Source: Trujillonella humicola (GTDB lineage Bacteria > Actinomycetota > Actinomycetes > Mycobacteriales > Geodermatophilaceae). Taken from it: a stretch of 64,000 bases of DNA. This document shows, in pieces, positions 37,631 to 45,048 of this stretch. Each line of letters opens with the position of its first letter. Position 1 is the first letter of the stretch. The translations under genes were made by a program, and so were the position numbers. Under the pieces are notes generated by a model that was not told the origin of the DNA, made no database searches, and was given only the letters and a program-made list of their open reading frames with translations. The stretch is from the NCBI RefSeq assembly GCF_046233715.1, contig NZ_JBJNRJ010000017.1, positions 1 through 64,000 of the forward strand. Reading direction: 5' to 3'.

Positions 37631-38248
37631 ATGACGTCGTCCCGCACCGTCCCCGCCCGCCGCCGCACCCAGGTGCTCGGCTCGCTGGGTGTCGTGGCCG
37701 CTGCCGCCGCCGTGGCCGGTCTGGGCACGTTCGGCACGTTCACCGACAGCACCACCCCGATCTCGACGAGCGTCTCGAGCGGCACGGTCTCGATCGACGT
37801 CAGCCAGCGCGGCGCCGCGATCCCGGTGACCACGGCCGGCTTCCTGCCCGGCGACTCCATGACCCGTGCGGTCGACCTGGTCAACGACGGCACCTCGCCG
37901 CTGGGCCAGGTGAGCCTCGCCTCGACCGCCTCCGCGGCGAGCGTGCTGACCAGCGACGCCGCGAGCGGCCTGCAGCTGGCGGTGCGGTCCTGCTCGACCG
38001 CGTGGACCCAGGGCGGCACCGCCTCGGCACCGACCTACACCTGCGCCGGCACGGTCTCCACCCTCTACTCCGGCCGCGCGGTCATGGACGCCCCGCTCGC
38101 CGGGGTGGCCAGCCTCCAGCCGGGCGGGGTCGACCACCTGGTCCTCTCCGTCTCGCTGCCCGCCACGGCCGGCGACGCCTTCCAGGGGACGACCGCGACC
38201 CTCGGTCTCACCTTCACCGGCGTGCAGCGCCCCGGCACCGCCCGCTGA
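37631..38248 (+). CDS. TasA/CalY-like secreted protein
   Basis: A 205-residue exported protein. An Arg-rich start is followed by a signal helix (LGSLGVVAAAAAVAGLGTF). The family signature GTFGTFTDSTTPISTSVSSG then leads into a beta-rich domain with PGDSMTRAVDLVNDGT. This matches camelysin/TasA-type proteins, which form matrix fibres in Bacillus. In actinobacteria such proteins are surface-associated with unknown function. GGAGGA lies before ATG 37631, and a 16-bp hairpin terminator follows at 38308-38347. Confidence 0.85.
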   Translation: MTSSRTVPARRRTQVLGSLGVVAAAAAVAGLGTFGTFTDSTTPISTSVSSGTVSIDVSQRGAAIPVTTAGFLPGDSMTRAVDLVNDGTSPLGQVSLASTASAASVLTSDAASGLQLAVRSCSTAWTQGGTASAPTYTCAGTVSTLYSGRAVMDAPLAGVASLQPGGVDHLVLSVSLPATAGDAFQGTTATLGLTFTGVQRPGTAR

Positions 38249-38307
38249 CCCGGCCCGCCCCCACCCCGCCGTCCGCGGGGAGACGACGGAGGCGGCGCGC
38301 CGCACGA

Positions 38308-38347
38308 CGACGTCCCCGCTCCCCCTGACGCGGGAGCGGGGACGTCG
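38308..38347 (+). terminator. 16-base-pair hairpin terminator
   Basis: Perfect arms 38308-38323 and 38332-38347 with an eight-base loop, starting 60 bases after the TasA-like stop. A strong intrinsic-type stem without a U-tract. Confidence 0.75.
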
Positions 38348-38438
38348 CCGCGTGCGGGCCGCCCCCGCGGGTGGCGGCACGCTGCTGGCTTCCGCGACCG
38401 CCGCGCGGATCCGCGCGAGCCGACGCGAGGGGGACGTG

Positions 38439-38672
38439 GTGCAGGAGCACGAGCGCGCACTGGCCGAGGCCGACGCACGGCAGGCCCGGCGCGAACGGCG
38501 CCGGGCCCGGATCGGCTACGTGCTCGCCACCCTCGCCGCGGTGGCCCTCTTCACCGACCCCGTGCTGTCGGTGGACCGGCGGATCGCCGTCGGGACGGCG
38601 CTGGCGCTGTTCGCGCTGGCCGTGCCGTTCCTGATCGCCGCCGACTGGAGACGCCGGATCGACTGGACCTGA
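38439..38672 (+). CDS. Small membrane protein with charged N terminus
   Basis: A 77-residue protein. The first 28 residues are charged (HERALAEADARQARRERRRA), likely a short helix. Two membrane helices follow (GYVLATLAAVALFTDPVL and VGTALALFALAVPFLIAA). The GTG at 38439 is chosen for the GAGGGGG site five bases upstream. An upstream GTG at 38352 would add 29 residues but overlaps the terminator region closely. No family recognised. Confidence 0.55.
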   Translation: MQEHERALAEADARQARRERRRARIGYVLATLAAVALFTDPVLSVDRRIAVGTALALFALAVPFLIAADWRRRIDWT

Positions 38673-38692
38673 CCCGGACCGCGCCCGGACGG

Positions 38693-39013
38693 TCAGGCCG
38701 GCGGCGCCGGAGTCCCCGACTCCAGGGCGCGCAGCCGCTGCTCGACCACGGCCAGCCGGTCCGCCACCGGGTCCCCGCCGACCTCCTCGGCAGCCGGCGG
38801 CTGCGCCAGCCCGGCCAGCGCCGCGGTGAGCCGACCGACCAGGGACGCCGCCTCGACGGGGGTCAGCCGGACCGAGCCGGCGCACCGGTCGTCACGCCAG
38901 AAGCTGACCGTCAGCAGTCCGGCCTCGGCGTGCGCCGAGACCCGCACCGCGCGGCTGAGCCCGCGGGCGCTCTCCCACGTCCACCTGTCGGCCGGGAACG
39001 GCACCACGGACAT
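38693..39013 (-). CDS. Uncharacterised protein of about 106 residues
   Basis: An ORF with balanced codon use, starting MSVVPFPADRWTWESARGLS and containing RVSAHAEAGLLTVSFWRDDR and RLTPVEAASLVGRLTAALAG. The C-terminal part (VADRLAVVEQRLRALESG) may form a short coiled coil. No domain recognised. The ATG at 39013 has no clear ribosome site, so it may be leaderless or start elsewhere. Divergent from the YtxH-like gene. Confidence 0.55.
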   Translation of the reverse strand: MSVVPFPADRWTWESARGLSRAVRVSAHAEAGLLTVSFWRDDRCAGSVRLTPVEAASLVGRLTAALAGLAQPPAAEEVGGDPVADRLAVVEQRLRALESGTPAPPA

Positions 39014-39151
39014 GTGCCGAGCGTGGTCCCCCGCCGCCTGCCCGTCAACGACCGGGCGCGCGACCGCCACCTGCGGATTCACCGCGCGCCGGCCGGGTAT
39101 CGCGCCGCGCACGGGACATCGACGGCCACCGGCCGGAACAGGAGTCGACTC

Positions 39152-39601
39152 ATGGGCAAGCTGTCACTGGCACTGGGCATCGGGGTGGGCTACGTCCTGG
39201 GCACCCGCGCGGGACGGGAGCGGTACCAGCAGATCCAGCAGGCCACCGCGCGGCTGACCGGCCGCCCGGAGGTGCAGCAGGCGGTGGGGAAGGTGCGCGA
39301 GACCCTGCCGCCGCCGCTGCAGGGCGCCGTGGACAAGCTGGTGGAGAGCTCCCCCTCCGGCGGGCCGGCCACGACGTCGTCCGCCGGCGGGGGGTTCCCG
39401 CTCGAGGACGGTGAGCCGGTGTCGCAGACGTTCTCAGCGTTCGGCGAGCGCAGCGCGGCGGCGCCGTCGACCGGGGCCGGGAGCACGGGCGGGCAGGCCC
39501 CGGTGGTCCCCGCCCCGGACGACGAGGAGCCGGTGGCGCAGACGTTCTCGGCCTTCACCGAGCGCAGCGCGGACGAGCCCCGCACCGACCCCTCCCGCTA
39601 G
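39152..39601 (+). CDS. YtxH-like membrane-anchored protein with an internal repeat
   Basis: A 149-residue protein. The N terminus (GKLSLALGIGVGYVLGTRAG) is the single glycine-rich membrane helix of YtxH-like proteins, followed by RERYQQIQQATARL and RPEVQQAVGKVRETL. The tail contains two copies of a short unit (EPVSQTFSAFGERSAA and EPVAQTFSAFTERSAD), each after a Gly/Pro-rich linker, perhaps a docking peptide. AGGAGTC lies upstream of ATG 39152. A 15-bp hairpin terminator follows. Confidence 0.75.
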   Translation: MGKLSLALGIGVGYVLGTRAGRERYQQIQQATARLTGRPEVQQAVGKVRETLPPPLQGAVDKLVESSPSGGPATTSSAGGGFPLEDGEPVSQTFSAFGERSAAAPSTGAGSTGGQAPVVPAPDDEEPVAQTFSAFTERSADEPRTDPSR

Positions 39602-39610
39602 CCGCCGTCC

Positions 39611-39651
39611 CCGGCCCGGCCCGGCGCAGCCCGCGGGCCGGGCCGGGCCGG
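39611..39651 (+). terminator. 15-base-pair hairpin terminator
   Basis: Arms 39611-39625 and 39637-39651 are perfect complements built of repeated GGCCC/GGGCC units, with an 11-base loop. It begins 10 bases after the YtxH-like stop and isolates the second succinate dehydrogenase operon from upstream transcription. Confidence 0.75.
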
Positions 39652-39757
39652 GCCGAGCACGAAACGTCCCCACAGCCCTTCCCTCCGGCCGTCGTCCGTG
39701 GTCGGATGCGCCCCACCGCCATGCGGCGGCGCGTCAGCAACGGTGCTGGAGGCGCTC

Positions 39758-39850
39758 ATGGACGACGTGTCGTTGGAGGCTCCTGCCGGGGCTCATCCCC
39801 CTGGCGTCACCAGGACGCCCTGTCCCGGCGGCCGGCGGACCACGCCGTGA
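39758..39850 (+). CDS. 30-residue ORF translationally coupled to the Sdh1-type membrane anchor
   Basis: Begins MDDVSLEAPAGAHPPGVTRT and ends with a Cys- and Arg-containing tail. GGAGG stands five bases before the ATG, the best ribosome site in the area. The stop TGA overlaps the GTG start of the following sdhC-like gene (GTGA). That gene has no ribosome site of its own inside the overlap, so its translation likely depends on this ORF. It could be a regulatory leader peptide or a small subunit. There is no hydrophobic helix. I know of no named family. Confidence 0.5.
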   Translation: MDDVSLEAPAGAHPPGVTRTPCPGGRRTTP

Positions 39851-40677
39851 CCGCGACCGCTCCGCGCAGAACCGGGGCGGTCACCCCCGGGCGCGGCACG
39901 AGCGAGACCCCACCCCGCCGCGCGGCCATCGCGGCCCGCACCCTGCGCACCGATCGCTGGTGGCTGCAGCCGCTGGTCACGGTCGTCGTCCTGGCGCTCT
40001 TCATCGCCTACTCGACGTTCCGCGCGCTCCAGAACGCGCACTACTACACCGAGCCCTACATCTCGCCGTTCTACTCCCCGTGCATCACGACGTGGTGCGA
40101 GGGCGACAGCTTCCCGGAGCTCATCACCGGCCCGTCGTGGATCTCCCCGGCGGTCTACATCCTCGTGCTGCCCCTGGGCATCCGGCTGACCTGCTACTAC
40201 TACCGCAAGGCCTACTACCGGTCCTTCTGGGCCTCCCCGCCGGCCTGCGCGGTGGCCGAACCGCACCGCCGCTACTCCGGTGAGACGCGGCTCCCGCTGG
40301 TCGGGCAGAACGTGCACCGGTACTTCCTGTACGCCGCCCTGGTGTTCAACGCGATCCTCTTCTACGAGGCGTTCCGGGGCTTCCGCGACGAGACCGGCGA
40401 GTGGGGGCACATGGGCCTCGGGACGCTGATCCTGCTGGTCAACGCGGTGCTGCTGTTCCTCTACTCGATCTCCTGCCACTCCTGCCGGCACATCGTCGGC
40501 GGCCGGCTGAACAGCTTCTCGGCGCACCCCCTGCGCTACCGCGCCTGGACGGTGGCCTCCCGGCTCAACGCCCGGCACATGCAGTACGCCTGGGCGTCGC
40601 TGTTCTTCGTCGCCTTCACCGACTTCTACATCTTCCTGCTGGCGACCGACACGATCTCGGATCTCCGCTTCTTCTAG
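39847..40677 (+). CDS. sdhC: Sdh1-type succinate dehydrogenase membrane anchor
   Basis: A 276-residue membrane subunit with about five helices. It lacks the usual cytochrome b pattern and instead resembles the anchor of mycobacterial Sdh1 (Rv0249c size and layout). Cys and His residues cluster: Cys79 and Cys84 (PCITTWCEGD), a Cys in LGIRLTCYYYRKAYY, PPACAVAEPHRRYSG, NVHRYFLYAA and SISCHSCRHIVGG. A membrane-embedded Rieske-type cluster has been reported for M. smegmatis Sdh1, and these residues are candidates for the same. GTG start coupled to the 30-residue ORF. Confidence 0.85.
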   Translation: MTATAPRRTGAVTPGRGTSETPPRRAAIAARTLRTDRWWLQPLVTVVVLALFIAYSTFRALQNAHYYTEPYISPFYSPCITTWCEGDSFPELITGPSWISPAVYILVLPLGIRLTCYYYRKAYYRSFWASPPACAVAEPHRRYSGETRLPLVGQNVHRYFLYAALVFNAILFYEAFRGFRDETGEWGHMGLGTLILLVNAVLLFLYSISCHSCRHIVGGRLNSFSAHPLRYRAWTVASRLNARHMQYAWASLFFVAFTDFYIFLLATDTISDLRFF

Positions 40678-40694
40678 GGGATGGGGCCTCAACG

Positions 40695-42488
40695 ATGGTG
40701 GAGCTGGAGCGGCACGAGTACGACGTCGTGGTGGTGGGGGCCGGCGGCGCCGGCCTGCGGGCGGCGATCGAGGCGCACGAGCAGGGCGCCCGGACGGCGG
40801 TGGTGTGCAAGTCGCTGCTGGGCAAGGCGCACACCGTCATGGCCGAGGGCGGCATCGCCGCGGCCATGGCCAACCTCTACCCCGAGGACAACTGGCGGGT
40901 GCACTTCCGGGACACCATGCGCGGCGGGAAGATGCTCAACCACTGGCGCATGGCCCAGCTGCACGCCCAGGAGGCGCCCGACCGGGTCCGCGAGCTCGAG
41001 GACTGGGGCGCGCTGTTCGACCGCACACCCGACGGGCTGATCAGCCAGCGCGACTTCGGCGGGCACCGCTACGCCCGGCTGGCGCACGTCGGCGACCGCA
41101 CCGGGCTGGAGCTCATCCGCACCCTGCAGCAGCGCACGGTCGCGCTCGGGGTCGACGTGTTCATGGAGTGCACGGTGACCCGGCTGCTGACCGACGCGGA
41201 GGGGGTCACCGGCGCCTTCGGCTACTGGCGGGAGTCCGGCCGGTTCGTCGCCTGGCAGGCCCCGTCGGTCGTGCTGGCCACCGGCGGCATCGGCAAGTCC
41301 TACAAGGTGACGTCGAACTCCTGGGAGTACACCGGCGACGGGCACTCGCTGGCGCTGCAGGCCGGCGCCTCGCTGGTCAACATGGAGTTCGTCCAGTTCC
41401 ACCCGACCGGCATGGTGTGGCCGCCGTCGGTGCGCGGCATCCTGGTGACCGAGAGCGTGCGCGGCGACGGCGGGGTGCTGCGCAACTCGGCCGGCAACCG
41501 GTTCATGTTCGACTACATCCCGGACTTCTTCCGCAAGGAGACGGCGGAGACCGAGGACGAGGCCGACCGCTGGTACGACGACAAGAAGAACAACCGTCGC
41601 CCGCCCGAGCTGCTCCCCCGCGACGAGGTCGCCCGCGCCATCAACAGCGAGGTCAAGGCCGGCCGCGGCAGCCCGCACGGCGGGGTCTTCCTCGACATCG
41701 CCTCTCGCCGGTCGGCCGAGTACATCCGCCGCCGGCTGCCCTCGATGTACCACCAGTTCAAGGAGCTGGCCGAGGTCGACATCACCGCCGAGGCGATGGA
41801 GGTCGGCCCGACCTGCCACTACGTGATGGGCGGGGTGGAGGTCGACCCCGACAGCGAGGCGGCGCGGGTGCCCGGCCTGTTCGCCGCCGGCGAGGTGGCC
41901 GGGGGCATGCACGGCTCCAACCGGCTGGGCGGCAACTCGCTGTCGGACCTCCTGGTGTTCGGACGGCGGGCGGGCGCCGCCGCCGCCGAGCACGCGCTGA
42001 AGCGGACCGGCGCGGTGGCGCTGGCCGACGAGGCGCTGACCGAGGCGGCCCGGGCCGCGCTGGCGCCGTTCGAGCGGGAGGGCGGGGAGAACCCCTACGC
42101 CGTCCAGCACGACCTGCAGCAGACCATGCACGACCTGGTCGGGATCATCCGCACCGCGGCGGAGATGGAGCAGGCGCTCGAACGGATCGAGGCGCTGAAG
42201 CGGCGGGTGGCGGCCCTGTCGGTGGAGGGGCACCGCCAGTACAACCCCGGCTGGCACCTGGCGCTGGACCTGCCGCACATGCTGCGGGTCAGCGAGTGCA
42301 TCGCCCGGGCGGCGCTGGAGCGGCAGGAGAGCCGCGGGGGGCACACCCGCGACGACTTCCCGGCGACGGATGCGGAGTGGGCGCGGACGAACCTCGTCTG
42401 CTCCCTGGCCCCCGACGGCTCCGTGTCGGTGGCCCGGCAGCCGCTCCCCCAGATGCCACCCGAGCTGGCCGAGATCGTCGAGGGGTGA
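40695..42488 (+). CDS. sdhA: Sdh1-type succinate dehydrogenase flavoprotein
   Basis: A 597-residue FAD subunit of the mycobacterial Sdh1/fumarate reductase clade. VVVVGAGGAGLRAAIEAHEQ is the FAD-binding start. GKAHTVMAEGGIAAAMAN has the covalent-FAD His region. FVQFHPTGMVWP, GPTCHYVMGGVEVD and GEVAGGMHGSNRLGGNSL line the active site. The ATG at 40695 follows the anchor gene by 17 bases. It is clearly different from SdhA at 31371, so the two operons are not recent duplicates. Confidence 0.93.
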   Translation: MVELERHEYDVVVVGAGGAGLRAAIEAHEQGARTAVVCKSLLGKAHTVMAEGGIAAAMANLYPEDNWRVHFRDTMRGGKMLNHWRMAQLHAQEAPDRVRELEDWGALFDRTPDGLISQRDFGGHRYARLAHVGDRTGLELIRTLQQRTVALGVDVFMECTVTRLLTDAEGVTGAFGYWRESGRFVAWQAPSVVLATGGIGKSYKVTSNSWEYTGDGHSLALQAGASLVNMEFVQFHPTGMVWPPSVRGILVTESVRGDGGVLRNSAGNRFMFDYIPDFFRKETAETEDEADRWYDDKKNNRRPPELLPRDEVARAINSEVKAGRGSPHGGVFLDIASRRSAEYIRRRLPSMYHQFKELAEVDITAEAMEVGPTCHYVMGGVEVDPDSEAARVPGLFAAGEVAGGMHGSNRLGGNSLSDLLVFGRRAGAAAAEHALKRTGAVALADEALTEAARAALAPFEREGGENPYAVQHDLQQTMHDLVGIIRTAAEMEQALERIEALKRRVAALSVEGHRQYNPGWHLALDLPHMLRVSECIARAALERQESRGGHTRDDFPATDAEWARTNLVCSLAPDGSVSVARQPLPQMPPELAEIVEG

Positions 42489-42492
42489 CCCC

Positions 42493-43248
42493 ATGAGCTA
42501 CGACGCGACGTTCCGGGTGTGGCGCGGGGACGCCTCCGGAGGGGACCTGCAGACGTACACGGTGCCGGTGAACGAGGGCGAGGTGGTGCTCGACGTCGTC
42601 CACCGGCTGCAGGCGACGCAGGCCGGCGACCTCGCCGTCCGGTGGAACTGCAAGGCCGGCAAGTGCGGCTCGTGCAGCGCCGAGATCAACGGCCGCCCGC
42701 GGCTGATGTGCATGACGCGGATGAGCACCTTCGCCGAGGACGAGACGGTGACGGTGACGCCGCTGCGGACGTTCCCCGTGGTCCGGGACCTGGTCACCGA
42801 CGTCTCCTACAACTACGAGAAGGCGGCGCAGATCCCGGCGTTCACCCCGCGCCCGCGCGACGCCGACGGCAACCACCGGATGCAGCAGGTCGACGTCGAG
42901 CGCTCGCAGGAGTTCCGCAAGTGCATCGAGTGCTACCTCTGCCAGAACACCTGCCACGTGATCCGCGACCACGAGGAGAACAAGGCCGTCTTCGCCGGGC
43001 CGCGGTTCCTGATCCGGCTCGCCGAGCTCGACATGCACCCGCTGGACACCGTCGACCGCCGGGACCTGGCGCAGGACGAGTTCGGCCTGGGCTACTGCAA
43101 CATCACCAAGTGCTGCAGTGAGGTGTGCCCGGAGCACATCCACCTGACCGACAACGGGATCATCCCGCTCAAGGAGCGCGTGGTGGACCGCCGGTACGAC
43201 CCGCTCACCTGGCTCGGCTCGCGGATCCGGCGGCGCCCGCGGGACTGA
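42493..43248 (+). CDS. sdhB: Sdh1-type succinate dehydrogenase iron-sulfur subunit
   Basis: A 251-residue iron-sulfur protein. The [2Fe-2S] site is NCKAGKCGSCSAEING with LMCMTRM. CIECYLCQNTCHV and YCNITKCCSEVCPEHIH hold the second and third clusters. The order anchor-flavoprotein-FeS is that of Sdh1 operons. ATG 42493 is four bases after the flavoprotein stop. No further subunit is visible downstream. Confidence 0.93.
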   Translation: MSYDATFRVWRGDASGGDLQTYTVPVNEGEVVLDVVHRLQATQAGDLAVRWNCKAGKCGSCSAEINGRPRLMCMTRMSTFAEDETVTVTPLRTFPVVRDLVTDVSYNYEKAAQIPAFTPRPRDADGNHRMQQVDVERSQEFRKCIECYLCQNTCHVIRDHEENKAVFAGPRFLIRLAELDMHPLDTVDRRDLAQDEFGLGYCNITKCCSEVCPEHIHLTDNGIIPLKERVVDRRYDPLTWLGSRIRRRPRD

Positions 43249-43507
43249 GGGAACCGACTCTGCCGGCGGGTTCCGCACGTCGCCGGCGGGATCCGGCCGG
43301 CAGAGCGGAGAACTCCCCGGCAGAGCGGGCCGGCCGTCCCCGACCCGACGGTGGGCCTCCGCCATCGCCGGCACCATCCGGGCCGGCACCCGGTGGGACA
43401 GGTCGGCACCCGCCGGGACCTCGTCGCACGACGGGCGGCATCCGGCCGCGGCGCCCCCCGCACGAGCCGTGGCCGACGACGGCGACCGCTGCTAGTTTCG
43501 CGAGGCC
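43249..43507. other. Intergenic region after the Sdh1-type operon
   Basis: No credible gene up to the short ORF at 43508. It contains imperfect, interleaved inverted segments built on TCTGCCGG/CCGGCAGA (about 43259-43303), which may end transcription of the sdh operon. A TAGTTT sequence at 43493-43498 could be the -10 of a promoter for the downstream hydrolase. Nothing else is recognised. Confidence 0.4.
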
Positions 43508-43588
43508 GTGCGAGAGATCGAGGAGGTGGTACCCGTGGACGCAGTGTCGACAGGGGTGCTCCCCTCCGGGGTCACGGTCGGGCGATAG
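43508..43588 (+). CDS. Possible 26-residue (or 17-residue) leader ORF
   Basis: From GTG 43508 the frame reads VREIEEVVPVDAVSTGVLPS and ends at TAG 43586. A TAGTTT -10-like element ends nine bases before it, so the transcript could be nearly leaderless. An internal GTG at 43535 (VDAVSTGVLPSGVTVGR) is preceded by GAGGAGGT about seven bases upstream, the better ribosome site. The hydrolase gene starts 44 bases after the stop. Could be a leader peptide, a gene remnant or chance. No family known. Confidence 0.3.
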   Translation: MREIEEVVPVDAVSTGVLPSGVTVGR

Positions 43589-43632
43589 GTCGTCCGGGAG
43601 CGCCGTCACGAGCCCTCCCGAAAGGCACGACC

Positions 43633-44355
43633 GTGCACGTCACCTCCGAACGGCGCCTCGACGACGGCGTACTCGAGCGCGAGTTCACCCTCGGCGAGAT
43701 CCCCGGCACCCTGTGGACGCGTGGCTCCTCGCCGGCCCCGCTGGTCCTGATGCCGCACAACAACGGCCTGCCCCGGGCAGACCCCCGGCTGGTGGCCCGG
43801 GCCCGCTACACCGCGGCCCGCGGCTACTCGGTGGCCACCATCGACGCCGCCGGCTGCGGTGGCCGTCCTGGTCCCGCCGGCCACGAGCAGGCCCGCAGCG
43901 ACCTCCGCCGGGCGATGCAGGCCGGCGAGCCGGTCGACGAGATCCTGGAGTCGGTCGTCGGCCCTCTCGTCAGGAGCGCGGTCCCGGAATGGCGGGCCAC
44001 GCTGGATGCCCTCCTCGAGCTGCCCGGCATCGTCGGCCCGGTCGGCTACTCCGGGGGGTGGACCGCCCTCGGCATCGGGCTGGTGGTGGTCGAGCCACGC
44101 ATCGCGGCGGCCGGCTTCTTCGCCGGGGGGTACGTACCCCGTGCCCAGCGCGACGCGGCCCGGCAGGTCACCGTCCCGCTGCTGTTCCTCCTGCAGTGGG
44201 ACGACGAGGGGAACCCGCGGGACCGGGCCCTGGAGCTGTTCGATGCCTTCGGCAGCAGGGAGAAGACGCTGCACGCCAACGCGGGCGGGCACACCGGAAC
44301 CCCGTGGTTCGAGTTGGAGGACGGGTGCCGGTTCCTGGACCGACACCTCAGGTGA
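43633..44355 (+). CDS. Alpha/beta hydrolase (dienelactone hydrolase-like)
   Basis: A 240-residue protein. APLVLMPHNNGLPR is the oxyanion region, VGPVGYSGGWTALGIGL the nucleophile elbow (GYSGG), and LQWDDEGNPRDRALELFDAF the acid-bearing loop. HANAGGHTGTPWFELED near the end supplies the His. The fold assignment is firm but the substrate is unknown. GTG 43633 has AAAGG eight bases upstream. Convergent with the gamma-carbonic anhydrase gene, 33 bases apart. Confidence 0.8.
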   Translation: MHVTSERRLDDGVLEREFTLGEIPGTLWTRGSSPAPLVLMPHNNGLPRADPRLVARARYTAARGYSVATIDAAGCGGRPGPAGHEQARSDLRRAMQAGEPVDEILESVVGPLVRSAVPEWRATLDALLELPGIVGPVGYSGGWTALGIGLVVVEPRIAAAGFFAGGYVPRAQRDAARQVTVPLLFLLQWDDEGNPRDRALELFDAFGSREKTLHANAGGHTGTPWFELEDGCRFLDRHLR

Positions 44356-44388
44356 GGCGGGCCGGCCTTCCCACCCCCGTGTGCCGCC

Positions 44389-44970
44389 TCAGTACATGCC
44401 GTCCCCGGCGACCATCCCGGCCGCGGGCAGGGGGCGGCGCACCACCGGCCGGACGCGCCGGGCCGCGGGCAGCCGCCGGGTGTAGCTCTCGGCGTTGCCG
44501 CGGATGTGCGCCAGGTCCTCCTCGGTCGCCGCCCGGACGACGCGCGCGGGCACGCCGGCCACCACCGACCACGGCGGCACCTGCGTGTTCGGGGTGACCA
44601 CCGCGCCGGCGGCGACGATCGAGGCGCCGCCGATGTGCGCGCCGTTCATCACGACGCTGCCCATGCCCACGAGGACGTCGTCGTCGATCCGCGCGCCGTG
44701 CAGCACGACGCGGTGCCCGACGGTGACCCCGCGGCCGACGACGAGCGGGAACCCGGGGTCGGAGTGCAGCGCGCAACCGTCCTGCACGTTGGTGCCGGCT
44801 CCGAGCACGATGGCCTCCTCGTCGGCGCGGGCCACCGAGCCGTACCAGATGCTCGACAGCGGCCCCATGGTGACCGCACCCACCACCACTGCGGTCGGGG
44901 CGACGAAGGCCTCCTCGTCGATCTCCGGCCGGCCGAACGGCAGCTCGGCGATGTAGTTGTCCCGCTCCAT
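44389..44970 (-). CDS. Gamma-carbonic anhydrase-like hexapeptide protein
   Basis: A 193-residue left-handed beta-helix protein. Zinc-binding His candidates are in VQDGCALHSDPG and TVGHRVVLHGARIDDDVLVG, the spacing seen in gamma-class carbonic anhydrases. SSIWYGSVARADEEAI is the typical strand before them. The C-terminal helix (EEDLAHIRGNAESYTRRL) is usual. Probably a trimeric cytoplasmic enzyme, though many family members have unproven activity. ATG start at 44970; CGGGAGGG lies five bases upstream. Confidence 0.88.
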   Translation of the reverse strand: MERDNYIAELPFGRPEIDEEAFVAPTAVVVGAVTMGPLSSIWYGSVARADEEAIVLGAGTNVQDGCALHSDPGFPLVVGRGVTVGHRVVLHGARIDDDVLVGMGSVVMNGAHIGGASIVAAGAVVTPNTQVPPWSVVAGVPARVVRAATEEDLAHIRGNAESYTRRLPAARRVRPVVRRPLPAAGMVAGDGMY

Positions 44971-45048
44971 GGCACCCTCCCGGTCCTCCGCACGGTGAGG
45001 GCAAGAGTGGCCCGCGTCACACCGATGGCGCCAGTGCCTGCGACGCCG

